Source of the DNA: Cricetomys ansorgei
Taxonomy: Eukaryota > Chordata > Mammalia > Rodentia > Nesomyidae
Length of the DNA: 64,000 nucleotides
Direction of reading: 5' to 3'
Assembly (NCBI GenBank): GCA_026225945.1
Contig: JAMJFZ010001816.1
Span: 5,447,501 to 5,511,500, forward strand
Under the pieces are notes generated by a model that saw nothing but the letters and a program-made list of their open reading frames with translations, made no database searches and was not told where the DNA came from. Of this stretch, positions 11,257-22,540 are shown in pieces. Positions within the stretch are counted from its first letter, which is position 1. Every line of letters starts with the position of its first letter. Made by a program: the position numbers and the translations under genes.

Positions 11257-11960
11257 ACAAGACCAGCTAGTTTTAGTATAAAATTCTACCAGACTTTCAA
11301 AGAGTTAATCCCAATACTCCTCAAGTTATTCCACAAACTAGAAACAGAAGGAGCATGACCCAATTCTTTTTATGAGGTCACAGTTACAAAGACCCAACAG
11401 AGAAAGAGAAAATTACAGACCAATTTTCTTTATGAACATAGATATGAAAATTCTCATTAAAATACTTACTGACCAAATTCAAGAACACATCAAAAAGATC
11501 ATCCACTATGATCAAGTAGGATTTATCCCAGAGATTTGGGGAAAGTTCTACAAATGAAAATCAGTGCATGAAATCCACCACACAAACAAACTGAAAGAGA
11601 AAAACCACATAATCTCCTCCTTAGATACAGAAAAAGGCTTTTGACAAAAATCTAGCATCCCTTTATTTTAAAAGCTTCAGAAAGACTTGTCATAAAAGGG
11701 ACATATCTCAACAAGATAAAGTTACTTTACAATAAGCCCATAGCCAACATAAACCTAAATAGAGGGAAGCTCAAAACATTTCAGATGAAATCAGAAACAA
11801 TACAATATTGCCCATGATCTTCCTACCTATTCAATATAGTACTTGTGGTCTAAGCCATTATCAGAGAAATTTTCGTCTACAGAAGATGGGAACAATTACA
11901 GAGACTCAAAATCAGGCATTATGCAGAGAGGGAAAGACCTTTGAACACTCAATAACTAAA
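9990..11960 (+). pseudogene. LINE-1 ORF2 remnant (endonuclease to reverse transcriptase)
   Basis: In intact elements ORF2 encodes the endonuclease and reverse transcriptase that drive retrotransposition. Here the readable pieces follow the family order: an endonuclease-region segment near 10,000-10,450 (gactcaatattcaactcttgcc, gcacctcatggcatttcctcc), a linker, then reverse-transcriptase blocks. Residues 1-80 of the frame at 11,116-11,358 and the frame at 11,372-11,557 ([19 protein letters not shown]) are typical of the fingers and palm entry. The start, the C-terminal part and many codons are lost, a 30-base A run interrupts it at 11,226, and stops occur in every frame. It cannot make a functional protein. 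Confidence 0.85.
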
Positions 11961-12561
11961 AGAATGTCTCCATCAAACCCTCCTTTCAGGGAATAGGGAA
12001 CCCTTCATAAGGGGAGCTGGAAAGATGGTAAGAGACAGAGGGGATGGAGACACTAAGGAAAGAAATCCTCTAAACGCATCAGTACCTGCACAAGTGAATC
12101 ACAAAGACTGTGACAGCATGCACTGGTTCTGAACCAGATGGGGGTCTAGTTCTGGAAGAAGAAGTGGACATAAGGCCCCACCCCTAACACAGAAGCTATG
12201 TCTAATTGATAACCACTTGCAAATGAAAAATTAGTTCTCTCCAAAGGAGTCTCACTGGGGTACAAACTATGCACAGCTATAGATGCTCCACCAAATGAAC
12301 TCAACAGCATCATCTGAAGTTCTTTGTCTCATAAGGTTGGACAGGGCAATTTTAAAACTATGTAAGTTCTTAGTACAATACATTATGACTTCTGGTTTTG
12401 TGTGTTTAGGGGATTCCTGTTTGTAGGGACATGAGCGTCTCTGTGTCTACTCGTGTATCTTGTGCTTTTCTTTGGCCCTTTCTCTTCAGTTTCTTTGTTT
12501 TGTTCATTCTGTTTTGTTTTATCTTTTGTTTTATTTTTATTATTCTTTAGTTGTCTGTTTT

Positions 12562-12744
12562 ATAAAGACTTATTTATGTATTTTATGTGTATGAGGGTTC
12601 TGTCTGCATGCACAAAACATGGCAGAAGAGGGCATCAGATCCCGTTACAGATGGCTGTGAACCGTCGTGTGTTTGCTGGGAATGAAACTGAGGACCTCTG
12701 AAGATCAACCAGTGCTCTTAAGCACTGAGCCATCTCTCCAGCCC
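12562..12744 (-). mobile_element. B2-type SINE nested in the L1 3' UTR
   Basis: The reverse-orientation B2 is clear: aaagacttatttatgta, gagggttctgtctgcatgcac, ggcagaagagggcatcagatcccg, cagatggctgtgaacc, tgctgggaatgaaactgaggacctctg and gctcttaagcactgagccatctctccagccc. The flanks ttgtctgtttt and tgtctggttgtttt look like a degraded target duplication. The insertion splits the L1 3' UTR and so is younger than it. Confidence 0.9.
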
Positions 12745-13176
12745 TGTCTGGTTGTTTTCGAAGGAGAGAAAGAACGGGTGTGGATTCTGTTGGGAGGGAA
12801 GGACTTGGAACCTCAGAGGAGTAGGGAGAGTAGAAACCATGATCAGAATATATTTGAATTAAAAATAATCTGTTTTCAATAAAAGAAGGAAAAGAAAGAA
12901 AGAAGAAAAGAAAGAAAGAAAAAAGAAAGAAATCACACTGAAGAGAAAGTTAATTTAGTAAAGAGATTTAATCTCTGTATTTCTTCTTTTATTTCAGTCA
13001 TGAGGATATTTTTTTTAAGGTTTTAATATTTTAAAATCGATCACTAAGTTTCTGTGGAAAACCTTTCTCCTCTTTGCAGTTAATTTTATTATAACAAGTT
13101 GTTGCTTCCGTAAACATTCACTTGCACACCTAAAACTAGTTGGGAATTGCAGAAAATAACCAACATACTTCACCCA

Positions 13177-13376
13177 GGGAGCTGGGGAGTGGCTCAGCGA
13201 CTCAATAGCACCCGCTGCTCTCGGGGAGGACCAGAGTTTGGTTCCTAGCGTTCAACTCCAGCTTCGGGGTATGTGATGCCCCTTTCTGGTCTCTGTTGGC
13301 AACTGTACTCGCATGCACATACACACCAAAAGACAGACATGCACACACATGCTTAAAAATAAATCCTAAAAAAAAG
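13177..13376 (+). mobile_element. B3-like SINE, near full length
   Basis: It starts gggagctggggagtggctcagcgac, has a tRNA-like head, the caactccagcttcgggg and gcccctttctggtctctgttggc body, and ends with cacacatgcttaaaaataaatcc. This is a near-complete B2/B3-group SINE in sense orientation. The box B segment reads ggttcctagcg, which is degraded. Confidence 0.9.
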
Positions 13377-13379
13377 CAC

Positions 13380-16300
13380 CATCTTCCATTCGTGTGCAGA
13401 ATGTAAGTAAATAGACTATGACGTGCATGCTGAGAAGCTTAGCTCTCTGTCACCTGTGCTGATCCCCTCCCCGGCCCACAGATAAAGAGTTGATGAAAGC
13501 GCTAAGCAGGCTCCATGTCAAGCCTAGCTCCCGTCATACTAATGATGCATATAGAAATCGCTAGGAAGTTTTCATATTTCATTTTTGGTATAAAATGGAG
13601 TTGATCTTTTCTTTGGTGTTAGGTGGATTTGCCTGAACTAGGCAATTTTGTTCATTTGGATTTTTAATTATAAGAAAAAATAAAATAAATAATATAAAAA
13701 TCATAAAACTTAAAATCAAAGTGACTTAAATCTTTTAAGATAGGTGATGGGGAGATTTTATCAACATAAAAGTTCTCCCTCTTTTATGTAGTAGAAACTT
13801 CTGGCAGCTAGATGTTATTACTCCTTAACTGGCACTGACCAGACAGTCCTAAAAATAACATTGTTCTATCATACCCACCCATGAAATCTAGTAGTTGGAG
13901 TTAGCAGCATGTAATATTCAAATGTTGTACCATCCATCCATTCTTTTATGTTTATTGGGCATGGTATTGGGAGAGGAGACCACTCCCTCATTATCCATGG
14001 GCTAGTATTCTTAATAAAAGTTTATCTTACTGAAACAAAGAGAGGGATTTTGGATACATATAATTAGCCCGCAGCCATTTCCACTTGTTAGAGGTCATAT
14101 TCTACATGTTAAGGATGATGATATATTTATTTCTGCTTTCAAAACATAACACCTATTAATTAACCATTATGATCACTTTTTCACATAGCGTTTGTCCTCT
14201 GTTAGCTTACCATGTCTTAACTGTGAAGGTTGCTAATATTAAATATACCATACATAACTATTAGTCATTTTATAGCATGATAGCTTCCTACTAAAAATTA
14301 AAGCTATAAGAAACTTAAGGAAAGCCACTTTGCTATATAATTTCTCTTATCCTATACATAATTCCCAAGACAGTGTTCTTAACCAGTGTTGATTAAAGCT
14401 ATAGGGCATTGTATCTTCAGAGAGCACATAAGGCTACTTGCTTTCAAGCAGTGTTCACATGAAGAAGTTTTCCACAGCCTGCTGTCTACACTACCAGAGG
14501 AAGGGAAAGAGACTGAGAGAGCAATTTTATACTTTCATAAGTCCAAGGGTAGCTGGGGATCACTTTGTGTTACTGCATGCTCTGTTTTGGTTGCTTTTGA
14601 AAAAGTATTTTTTAAGATGCACGTTTTTGAGTGTAAGTGGTGAACACTGTGAATTGTGCTTATCAGTATGATTGAATAACATTCTTACTTAACACAAAAT
14701 GGGGTGAATGGGGAAAAGCATACCCAAAAACCATGAATGACTGACACATTGTGAAAGCATCAATTAGACTGAGTTATACTGAAAGATGTATCATTCCTCA
14801 AACACAATCTAAAATCATTTCTGAAGATTTTCTCAAGGTTGTTTTGGCTAGGCAAGGAAAATGTAGAGTGGCTAAGTCTCTGTTTTCAAGAGTATGGATG
14901 GAGTCTATAAAACTGAAACCATGATTTCCTGTTTTTCCTGCTGAACAGAATGAAATAAAATAGCATTAAATTAAGTCAGAAGCAATTTAGGTTGGGCATA
15001 ATAAAGATCTTTTTGGGTTTCAAAATAGCAAGGAAGCATATGCTATTCACGGAACACTGAAAACTCCAGTTTCCATGATCAACAAAATGAAGGAGGAGGA
15101 ATAGGAAAAAGAAAAGAGGAAGAGGAGGCTACATTCCAAGAGCTATAACAGTTATATTTTCTCACTGTCATTCATATCACTTCAACTATATTCATCACCA
15201 TTTCCACCCCTTATCTCTTTCCAGAGTCTTTTGCAAGGGAGATTCTGTCTTAGTCTAAACCACAAGATTTAACAAACTATTGCCAAGGAGAGACTGGAAA
15301 GAAATTGAATGGAGCTTGGAATATGCCTTGCAAGGCTGGTGATATCTCACACTATGGCGCAGCTCAATGCCAAATAACTCAGGGTCTAGAATGCGGTAAA
15401 AATACCCAGACAATTATATGATTGGGAACTGAGTAGTGTGGTCATGCCTTCCTGTGTGGAGTCAAAGTGGTGGGGGACAAAAAATAAGGAACAGAAACTT
15501 GAGCTCACTTTTATGGGGACTCAAATCATTGTTGTCTGTATATAAAGCTATGAGGACATCAGGACACTACCAGCACTAGGAAACAAGGCAGAATAGAAAT
15601 GTTATAAATGTTCCTTCTTTCCTTTTAAGACTTAAGTCAACCTGGATATGACATAAATACTGCTGAAGCTTCACCTCAGTGACCCTGGCATGAACCAAAG
15701 AAAGAAAAGTGACTAAGCATGAAGGACAATGAGAGTAGTAGTTAGCACAGCAATGCTGAATCTAGGACTGCATTTTTCAAAAAGATAAAACAGATGCAGA
15801 GTTGTCTGTGACCTAGCAGAGCTGAGAAATCCAACACCCAGAACCTGCAATACCCAAGGCGATTCAGTCCCTGGAGCACAGGACAGGAAAATGGCTGAAG
15901 GCAGATGGTGTGGTTCAGAGTAGGGCAGGACTGGCTGATTCTGCACCCAAAGGTCATCTACTTGCCTATGCAACCAAACTGATGAGCATGTTTACTACCA
16001 TTGAGATGGACAAGATGCCTATTGCTTGTGGAAACTGTACAACAAAGGCCTTGATCCAGAATGAGGTAAGGAAGCAGGAGATTGCGTCTGGCACTCAAGC
16101 AAAGAAATGAGTTCCATCTTCGCCCTCCTTTCTTCTCTCTTGCTCTTTCTCCATCCCATCAAGTCTTAGGATACAGTTTCTTTGTCTTGAGAGAAGCTTG
16201 TGAAATTTTCACCACTTTTTGGTATATTTACCCTCTGTTCATTTCTCTGCCTCATTTAAGCAATTCCCGTGAAAATCAGAAACTTGGCATTGTTCTTTGT

Positions 16301-17020
16301 CTTTCTGAAAAGAATCTTCCCTCCCACAATTGTTCTTCAGTTAGAAATGCTGATTGCGATTTATCTAAAGAGGTTTTATTAAATGTGTCTTTTCATAGCT
16401 TTTTACAGATCTCCAAACAAAAATAACATGATTTGATATAATAATTTCAGATGAAAAGAGTTTAGAAAGTTTGACTCATGGGAAGGTAGAGTTCCCCTGC
16501 CCCCTTTTAAAGTTTGTCAGGCACTCTCTGGGCATATTATTATTTTATATAGAGACCATTGATCATTGTAAAGCAAGATTTTTTTCCCGGAGTCTCTGTC
16601 TGAAAAACATTAATCCACTTTATCTTGTAGTCGCTTACTTTACATTGAAGACTGAACCATTCTCTGTGCTTAAAGAAGAGTAAAAGTTTATCCTCAACAA
16701 CAAAGCCTTGCATTATTTTCTATGAAACTCTGTCTATATGAGACTTGGATGCATGTATCAGATTCCATTGTCCACTAGCCAATAAACCCATGGCTCTTTC
16801 TAAATGGCCCTTCTAATGTTCCACCAGAAATTTTAGTACTTTAAGTCATACGTAGTCACAGTCATCTGCATTCTTGTACTAAAAAACTACATATAATCTT
16901 TTGTTAGTGAGGTTCACTCATAAGCAATGGGCCATCAGCTGCCACCAAAATAATACTGTGGATTATTATTAAATAATAAACAGATTTCTAGAATATTCAT
17001 TTCAGTTTAAAAATCCCTAG
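13380..17020. other. Unique AT-rich stretch, no recognised repeat or gene
   Basis: No SINE, LINE or LTR is evident. Short open frames such as 15,910-16,110 (followed by a donor-like gaggtaagg at 16,061) and 16,082-16,426 have no recognised domain and no clear splice pairing. The segment 15,220-16,110 is less AT-rich than its surroundings and may hold an old repeat I cannot place. Confidence 0.45.
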
Positions 17021-17021
17021 T

Positions 17022-17038
17022 GCCTCTCTCTCCCTCTC

Positions 17039-17132
<94 letters not shown>
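17022..17132. repeat. Compound microsatellite (CT)n-(CA)n
   Basis: An impure CT tract from 17,022 becomes an uninterrupted run to about 17,096 and switches directly to a CA run ending at 17,130. The switch from ctctct to cacaca is exact. It translates as Ser-Leu and Thr-His repeats, which explains the low-complexity frame that crosses it. Confidence 0.98.
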
Positions 17133-17134
<2 letters not shown>

Positions 17135-17135
<1 letters not shown>

Positions 17136-18085
17136 AATAGAGGCAGAGTTCTCCAGATGCCCGGGGGCTCCTTCCACCTGTATGGCTCACTCCTTTTGGA
17201 TTTTCAGGCTAAAAAAGGGTTCAGCCATACTGGTGGGCAGGAAAGCAGCATGGTATTCTTTCACCAGGCTGTTCCCATTAATTTACTTCTAGGTTCTCAT
17301 ACAAAGGGAAAATCGAAATTATGGAATGGAAAGGAAGAGGATCCTCCTAGAAAACAGCTCAGCCACTCACCATTGGGAGCACAATCTTATCCCTGACAAA
17401 GGATACAATCCGGCCCCTTTCTCGGGCTCCCTCTCCTCTTCTAGACATCAGAAATTCTTGCAATGCTGTATGCTACAATGGGATTGCTCAACTCTTGTCT
17501 CCTGTGCTGGCATTCAAGTGCCTCTAATCCCATGCTCTACTCATTGGAATCACCTTAATGCTGAGCTCAGTGTCTCTTAGCACATCAGTGCACATCATTG
17601 CATTCAGGTGTTTCTAATCACCTTTGAGAGTGAGTCTTGTAAACCCTGGGATTCCCACTGATGCATTGCTTACTGCTTTGCTCATTACAGAAGCTCAGCA
17701 AATCTGTGTAAAACAAATAGGAAGATGGAGATAAGGGACATTGATCCACTATAATTGGGCATGATTCTTACTTCTCTTCAGCTAAAAGAATAGTGTTTAC
17801 TAGTATTTGAAGTACTGAAGTCACCTAATAAATGATACTTTTTCAACACCTGATGGGACCAAGTGAAGGCACCAAGGAAATAGATAAAATTATATTAGTG
17901 GGCATGCATGTCTACAAAGGACACCCTTACATACCTTCAAGCTGGCCAGACTTAACTGGAAATCTATATCAGGAAAAGCCAAATCTTTAATAAACCAGTT
18001 TCAGTTTGGACAAGAATTGATGATGACATCTTCTAAATCAACATTTCTTAAATTTTACTCTGCTGAAGATTCAACTAGAGAGCTT
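17135..18085. other. Unique sequence, no recognised feature
   Basis: Slightly more GC-rich than the neighbours at 17,150-17,560, with overlapping short open frames in two phases, but no domain, no repeat and no clear splice signals are seen. Confidence 0.45.
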
Positions 18086-18090
18086 ATTTA

Positions 18091-18120
18091 CCCCCCCCCC
18101 CACACACACACATACACACA
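18091..18120. repeat. C11 homopolymer followed by (CA)n
   Basis: A run of eleven C is followed by an alternating cacaca/catacaca segment. It lies just before the B3-like SINE. Confidence 0.95.
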
Positions 18121-18127
18121 AATTATC

Positions 18128-18335
18128 AGATCTGGAGAAATTAGGTGGTTAAGGGCACTGGTTGCTCTTTCAGAAGACCTGGGTTTGATCCCAGCACCCA
18201 CGTGGTGACTCACAACCATCTGTAACGCCAGTTTGAGGAGATCTGAATCTCTTCTGGCCTCTGCAGATACTACATGTGGTACACAGGCATACATGCAGGA
18301 ATAATACTTTAAGAAAATGAAAATAAAGGCTAAAA
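18128..18335 (+). mobile_element. B3-like SINE
   Basis: Ordered landmarks are atctggagaaattaggtgg, tgctctttcagaagacctgggtttgatccc (box B gtttgatccc), cccacgtggtgactcacaaccatctgtaacg, ctcttctggcctctgcag and acaggcatacatgcagg, then an A-rich tail. This is a B2/B3-group SINE whose tail has grown into a purine microsatellite. Confidence 0.9.
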
Positions 18336-18336
18336 A

Positions 18337-18392
18337 GGAAGAAGGAGGAGGAGGAGGAGGAGAAGGAGAAGAAGAAGAGAAGAGGACAAAGA
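18337..18392. repeat. Purine microsatellite (GGA)n/(GAA)n
   Basis: A pure purine run of gaaggaggaggaggagg then aggagaagaagaagag, grown from the SINE tail. Long purine mirror-like tracts can adopt triplex DNA in principle; that is inference here. Confidence 0.95.
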
Positions 18393-18394
18393 AA

Positions 18395-18958
18395 ACAAAT
18401 TATCAAGCAATTCAAATTCAATGATCTGGGATGTCCATTTATAGGACCATTTTGAGATATACCAGGGAAAAGGATAGTTACAATAATAAACACAAGAAAT
18501 ACTACTTGTTATCTCCATATGGTGAGGTTACTTCTTTAAAGATCAGTAGCATATGCAAAATTCAATAAGCAATTTGTGGCAATAAACTAATCATTGCTAA
18601 TTGCTGGGCATGAGTCTGAACCCAGCCTATATTCACATTGCTTCATCAGGCCTTAATCATACATGGGGCAGCATGCATGGCATGGCAGGAAAAGTGCACA
18701 TCTACACTGGGAAAATCAGAGACATGGATATGTTTGCTTGAGAAGCACTGAAGCTACGTCAGATGCTTTTCTTTTCTGTGGCTGGTAAGAATACAACAAG
18801 CCATACAAATTTGACTGGGTTTTTGGCTGTAGTAGACTGTTTTGTTTTGTTTTTTTCTCAATCTGGAGTTAGCCATTGTGTCTAAGAACCAAACACAATT
18901 AAGCGTGCAGATTAGAGTTTTAAATTTCAAGCCTTCCAAGTGAACATAAAATCTTTTG
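18395..18958. other. Unique sequence, no recognised feature
   Basis: AT-rich text with no identified repeat or gene. One T/G run (ttttgttttgtttttttc, about 18,839) may be the decayed complement of a retroposon tail, but no body is attached. Confidence 0.45.
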
Positions 18959-18972
18959 TAAAACCACTTCTT

Positions 18973-19144
18973 GCCAGGTGGTACAGGCTCATGTCTTTAA
19001 TCCCAGAACTTGGCACTTGGGAGGCAGAGGCAAGTGGAACTTTGTGAGTTTGAGGCCAGCCTGGGCTACAGAGTGAGTTCTAGGACAACCAGAGTTACAA
19101 CAGAGAAACCCTGTCTTGAAAAACAAACAAACAAACAAACAAAC
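18973..19144 (+). mobile_element. B1 SINE with target-site duplication
   Basis: Near full-length B1: gccaggtggtacaggctcatg, tttaatcccagaac, gaggccagcctgggctacag, aaaccctgtcttg, then a (AAAC)n tail. The flanks aaaaccacttctt (18,960-18,972) and aaaacacttctt (19,145-19,156) form a target duplication. A seven-base insertion around acttggcacttggg breaks the head. Confidence 0.95.
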
Positions 19145-19853
19145 AAAACACTTCTTCCAAATCCTTAAATCAGTTGGGGAAGAGAATTGTCTGAAGGCAG
19201 TGATTCTGAAAAGGCTCACTGCTGAACAGCAGTGAAGAGTTCTCCCACACATAGCTATCAGAACATTGCATCAGAATGTAGCTACCAGAACTGGGTGCTG
19301 GCCACAAGGTACTTCTGATATCATTGCTACCTCTAGTACTTTTGGCTCATTCTCTTACCTTACCTGCCGTGTGAAAAGTTACTGGGAGGAGAAAACTGAT
19401 CATCCAAGGGGGAAACTCTTCATTGTTAAAAGCAAGAAAAAAAGAAGTAACGAAACACAAATATTAGATGTTTAATACATTACAAAAGTGTTTATTAGAA
19501 ATGTGTTTTAAGAGGCAAGAAAGGACTATCCAATAAGCTGAATTCCTACTTTACGTTGGATATGGATGCCTTAGAAGAAAGTAAAGAGTTAAATATCCAA
19601 GGAGCTCACTGGTAAAATAAATTACCCTCATAATAACAACGTAGCACCTCACTGGTTATTTTTCTGTAGACATTAGTCATGTCATAGCGGCTAACTTTTA
19701 AATTATCTGGCAAATGTTTCTCTTTCTAATTGTTACTGTTAGAGATAAATTTCAGTAGCTAATTTAATAGCAGTGAAGAGCAATTAGACAAATCAGTGAA
19801 TCTTTCTCTTCGTACTTTCACCTCAGCTCTGTTAGTTTAAGTGGGGCTTTATG

Positions 19854-19893
19854 CTTTGATCAAGACAATTAGCAGATGGCTTTATTTTATGGA
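19854..19893. promoter_or_regulatory. Possible enhancer core: TCF/LEF, homeodomain and E-box motifs
   Basis: Within 40 bases lie a TCF/LEF-like ctttgatca, a homeodomain caattag, an E-box cagatgg and an AT-rich ttattttatgg that suits CDX/HOX-type factors. The block is repeat-free. Another caattaga lies at 19,781 and ttaattaatac at 19,948. This is motif reading only; such motifs are common in AT-rich DNA, and conservation is unknown. Confidence 0.25.
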
Positions 19894-20597
19894 AGACAAG
19901 AGTACATCTGAAATGCCAACAGATTTATGATACTCATGTCTAAGTTGAATTAATTAATACCTACTAATAATGTATACATTTTCAGCTAAGTGCTTGTTTG
20001 ATCTATGTAAAAGTTATTAATTTAGTTCCTGTCCATGCCCTTTTTGGATATGAGTAACTTAAACCCACTTCAATGAACTCAGGCAAAACTACAGAATTTC
20101 TGGGAAGTAAGTTTGCTCTCCATGCTGTTCTCTGGATTTGTTGGGTTTATCTTCTTCTGTATGTGCTTGGGAATCATGATGCTGCTTTGGACCAACATCT
20201 CCTCTGAGTCCTAACCTCAGCCTCAAGTTATAGCATGGTTATGCCGTACATCTATTTTGATAAGGCAGAGGAGTTTTTGAGTACAGTTTCAATAACTGTC
20301 TTCTATTCACTCAAGGGTCGATTTAATAAGCTACAGCTTCTCTAGAGAGAACTCTGGGCCTAGCAATAGATGACTGAGCAATCACCATAACTGTCCCTAG
20401 CCAGCACTAGAGAACATAGACACTCACCTTCATGATTTGTGCATGATCTAACCAGTAGAACCCACAGGTTGGTGTGAGTCATTTCTCAGTGATAAACGCT
20501 CACAGTAACCACTTGTCTTAAGAAGATATCATCCAGACCAGTGATGAAGATCATCTCATATACAAGTTGCATGATTTTAATGAAAACAAACTTATTA

Positions 20598-20620
20598 TGT
20601 GTGTGTGTATATATATATAC
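20598..20620. repeat. Short (GT)n(AT)n microsatellite
   Basis: The run reads gtgtgtgtgtatatatatatac. Confidence 0.9.
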
Positions 20621-21513
20621 ATTTGCATATCTGAGAAATCTGAAGAGTATTTGTAATCATAAGGGATTATTTTACTATAACAAAATATTAGTAGGTTATA
20701 GTTTATTGCATAGTAAAATACATAGACATTGTACTGAGTGTTTAACATATGTTATCAAGTTGCAGTCTCATATGTTTTCAAATGTGGTATCATCACTCTT
20801 ATTCAAACATAAATGTACAGTTGGGTTAAGCACCTACTGAAAAGACAAATGGTCAAAAGACACACTTGAGAATCAAATACTATTTTGATGCTGTGCACAC
20901 TATGCTTGTCTTGCTGGGCTATCATTTACATCAGTGTGCCTCTGTCCACTCCTTGCATAGGATCCTGGATAAGAGAGGTGCAATTACATTTCTAACCGAC
21001 TTCCATATTTCACCCTAGCGATTCTGTCCTTTACCTTTTGCTCATGATTTCACCATTACTCACCACTGCCATCCAGGACACACCCAGAGAAGCTGTGGAA
21101 AGGGCTAAGTAGATGTCTAAGTAAGCAGAGATGCTTTGGTTTGCAAACCACCACAGGAAGAGGAAAATGACCTTCAAAATTGTTCCCCAATCCATATTGC
21201 TCCTTGTCTTGTCTTCTTATTCTGTACCTCTTTATAAAATTATGCATCAGTATACTGTCTTCTTAGATTTTAAACAGTTCTTTAATTCAAGTTAATTCTG
21301 GCATGGGGGTTGGGGCCTGTCCTGTAGTATGGTAAGGGAAAGCAATGTCAAATCTTTATAATCCTGCCAAAAGATAACTAGACAATGAATTAATGGGAGT
21401 CAATGTGGTGCTTAATGGGTTTATTTCTGAACCTGAAAAAGGAGAGGACATTTAAGTCAATATCCAAAGTATTTTTAGGACACTTCTTTTTAACTAATGT
21501 TTAATGATCATTT

Positions 21514-21515
<2 letters not shown>

Positions 21516-21548
<33 letters not shown>
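21516..21548. repeat. (AC)n microsatellite
   Basis: An uninterrupted AC run of about 16 units ends in acgtc. Confidence 0.97.
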
Positions 21549-21551
<3 letters not shown>

Positions 21552-21623
21552 TTAGATGGTGTTATTGATACAATAAATATATATAGTTTAGCATATCTTA
21601 CAAAATGAAAATCATTCCATAAC

Positions 21624-21810
21624 AGTGGCTTAGGGGATAAAGACAGCTGCTTGAGAAGCCTAAAAACCCAAGTTCAATCCCCAAAACCTACGTGGTGGGA
21701 GGAGAGAACCAACTCCCTCCGTTTGTCCTCCGACCTCCACACTCCTCTCCAGCCATGGCATGTCTGTACCCTTTCCCACAAGCACACATAAGTCAATGTT
21801 TTAGAAAATT
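21624..21810 (+). mobile_element. B2/B3-group SINE
   Basis: The head reads agtggcttaggggataaag, with box B aagttcaatcccc, then acctacgtggtgggaggagagaaccaactcc, gtttgtcctccgacctccacac, ggcatgtctgtaccc and an A-rich end. It is the same SINE type as the fragment at the window start. Old and inactive by its divergence. Confidence 0.85.
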
Positions 21811-21954
21811 AAGAACCCAAGTCAGCACAAGTGCAAGGAAAAGCAGACATCAAAACTAAGGAAACAGGACAGGAAACAGACTGAAGGAGTGCAAGACTAA
21901 GAACAATGACCATTTTTCCTATACTTTTATTGTCATCAATAAGGTCTTTGTCTA

Positions 21955-22080
21955 TGTCATTATTAATTTCACAAATATTTATTAGTGTGTACCAGAACAC
22001 GTACCAGGTACTGTGGAACTCATTGGTAGAAGTAACCAGAAATCGCTACTTCCTTCAGGAGACTTTAAAGTTCCATAATC
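21955..22080 (-). mobile_element. L2 LINE relic, antisense
   Basis: The text acaaatatttattagtgtgtacca, taccaggtactgtgg and ccttcaggagacttta follows the reversed L2 3' end (an AATAAATATTTGTTGAATGA-type terminus with the mammalian-wide 'tactatgtgccaggcactgt' pattern). It is short and heavily decayed, as expected for L2 in rodents. Confidence 0.6.
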
Positions 22081-22507
22081 ATCATTTGCTTGCAAAGTCA
22101 TGGGCATTCATCAATGGTTTAATGAAATCACAGTTAACTTTGTCTTGTGTATTAATGTCATCGCCATCATAATCATCTGTAGTAGTAAGCTGCTGCTATG
22201 GGTCAGCAAGGAAGACACGGAGGAATATTTCATAACTGCAAACCCTGCCAGACCTCAGGAGACAGCACCACCTTCCTGGCCAGCACCAGACTCCATAGTG
22301 GAACCCCCAGCATCTGAGTTCAGGTTTTTTTATTCTTTCAGAACTCCCCAGATTCAGACCATAAGCAATCAAACAACCACACACACGCACACACAAATAA
22401 ATCCAACACCGGAAAACAATACAAAACCACCATGGCCTAGGTAGCCCTTTTTCCCAGCAGTGCACAATATTTTATACATAACTAAAAATAAACTTCCACA
22501 ACAATCA

Positions 22508-22540
22508 CAACCATCATCACCATCATCATCATCATCATTA
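22508..22540. repeat. (CAT)n microsatellite
   Basis: The run reads catcatcaccatcatcatcatcatcat with one interruption; antisense it gives a poly-Asp frame. Confidence 0.9.

Larger units (their letters stand above)
9460..12933 (+). mobile_element. Lx-type LINE-1 with two large internal deletions
   Basis: This is the largest element in the window. It opens with murine Lx 5'-region text (tcagctccagtccccaaactc, tgcccctgtttctaggtgtataca, gggtctcagaagcattccctaccaggcaacc), continues into sequence before or early in ORF1 (cctaacaaacacaagacc), then jumps near 9,990 into the early ORF2 endonuclease region. ORF2-like sequence, full of stops and frameshifts, runs to about 11,960, then changes to the 3' UTR (gaggggatggagacactaagg, cagactgtgacagcatgcactgg). 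A B2 SINE sits at 12,562-12,744, after which the L1 resumes and ends ttttcaataaaag plus a GAAA-rich tail. It spans about 3.3 kb without the B2, against 6-7 kb for intact copies. Confidence 0.9.
19157..21515. other. Unique AT-rich stretch with a regulatory-like core
   Basis: No SINE, LINE or LTR is recognised. It contains the motif cluster at 19,854-19,893 and a short GT/TA microsatellite at 20,598. The interval 19,660-20,000 is dense in TAAT and TTTAT motifs. Confidence 0.45.

Noticed and set aside
9990..11960. Reverse-transcriptase motifs as a possible retron or domesticated gene
   Set aside because: Order and text match murine LINE-1 ORF2, with stops, deletions and an L1 3' UTR following; it is a dead L1 copy.
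15910..16426. Open frames of 66 and 114 codons with a donor-like site at 16,061
   Set aside because: The frames overlap out of phase, the acceptor side is poor and no known protein family is recognised.
17020..17292. Ser-Leu/Thr-His repeat protein
   Set aside because: It is the translation of the CT/CA microsatellite.
18128..18335. tRNA-like promoter boxes as a possible tRNA gene
   Set aside because: The boxes belong to B2/B3 SINE heads; no cloverleaf or anticodon arm can be formed.
22100..22444. 114-codon frame with a similar-sized frame on the other strand
   Set aside because: No domain; its C-terminus is made of CA-rich simple sequence (THTHTQ).
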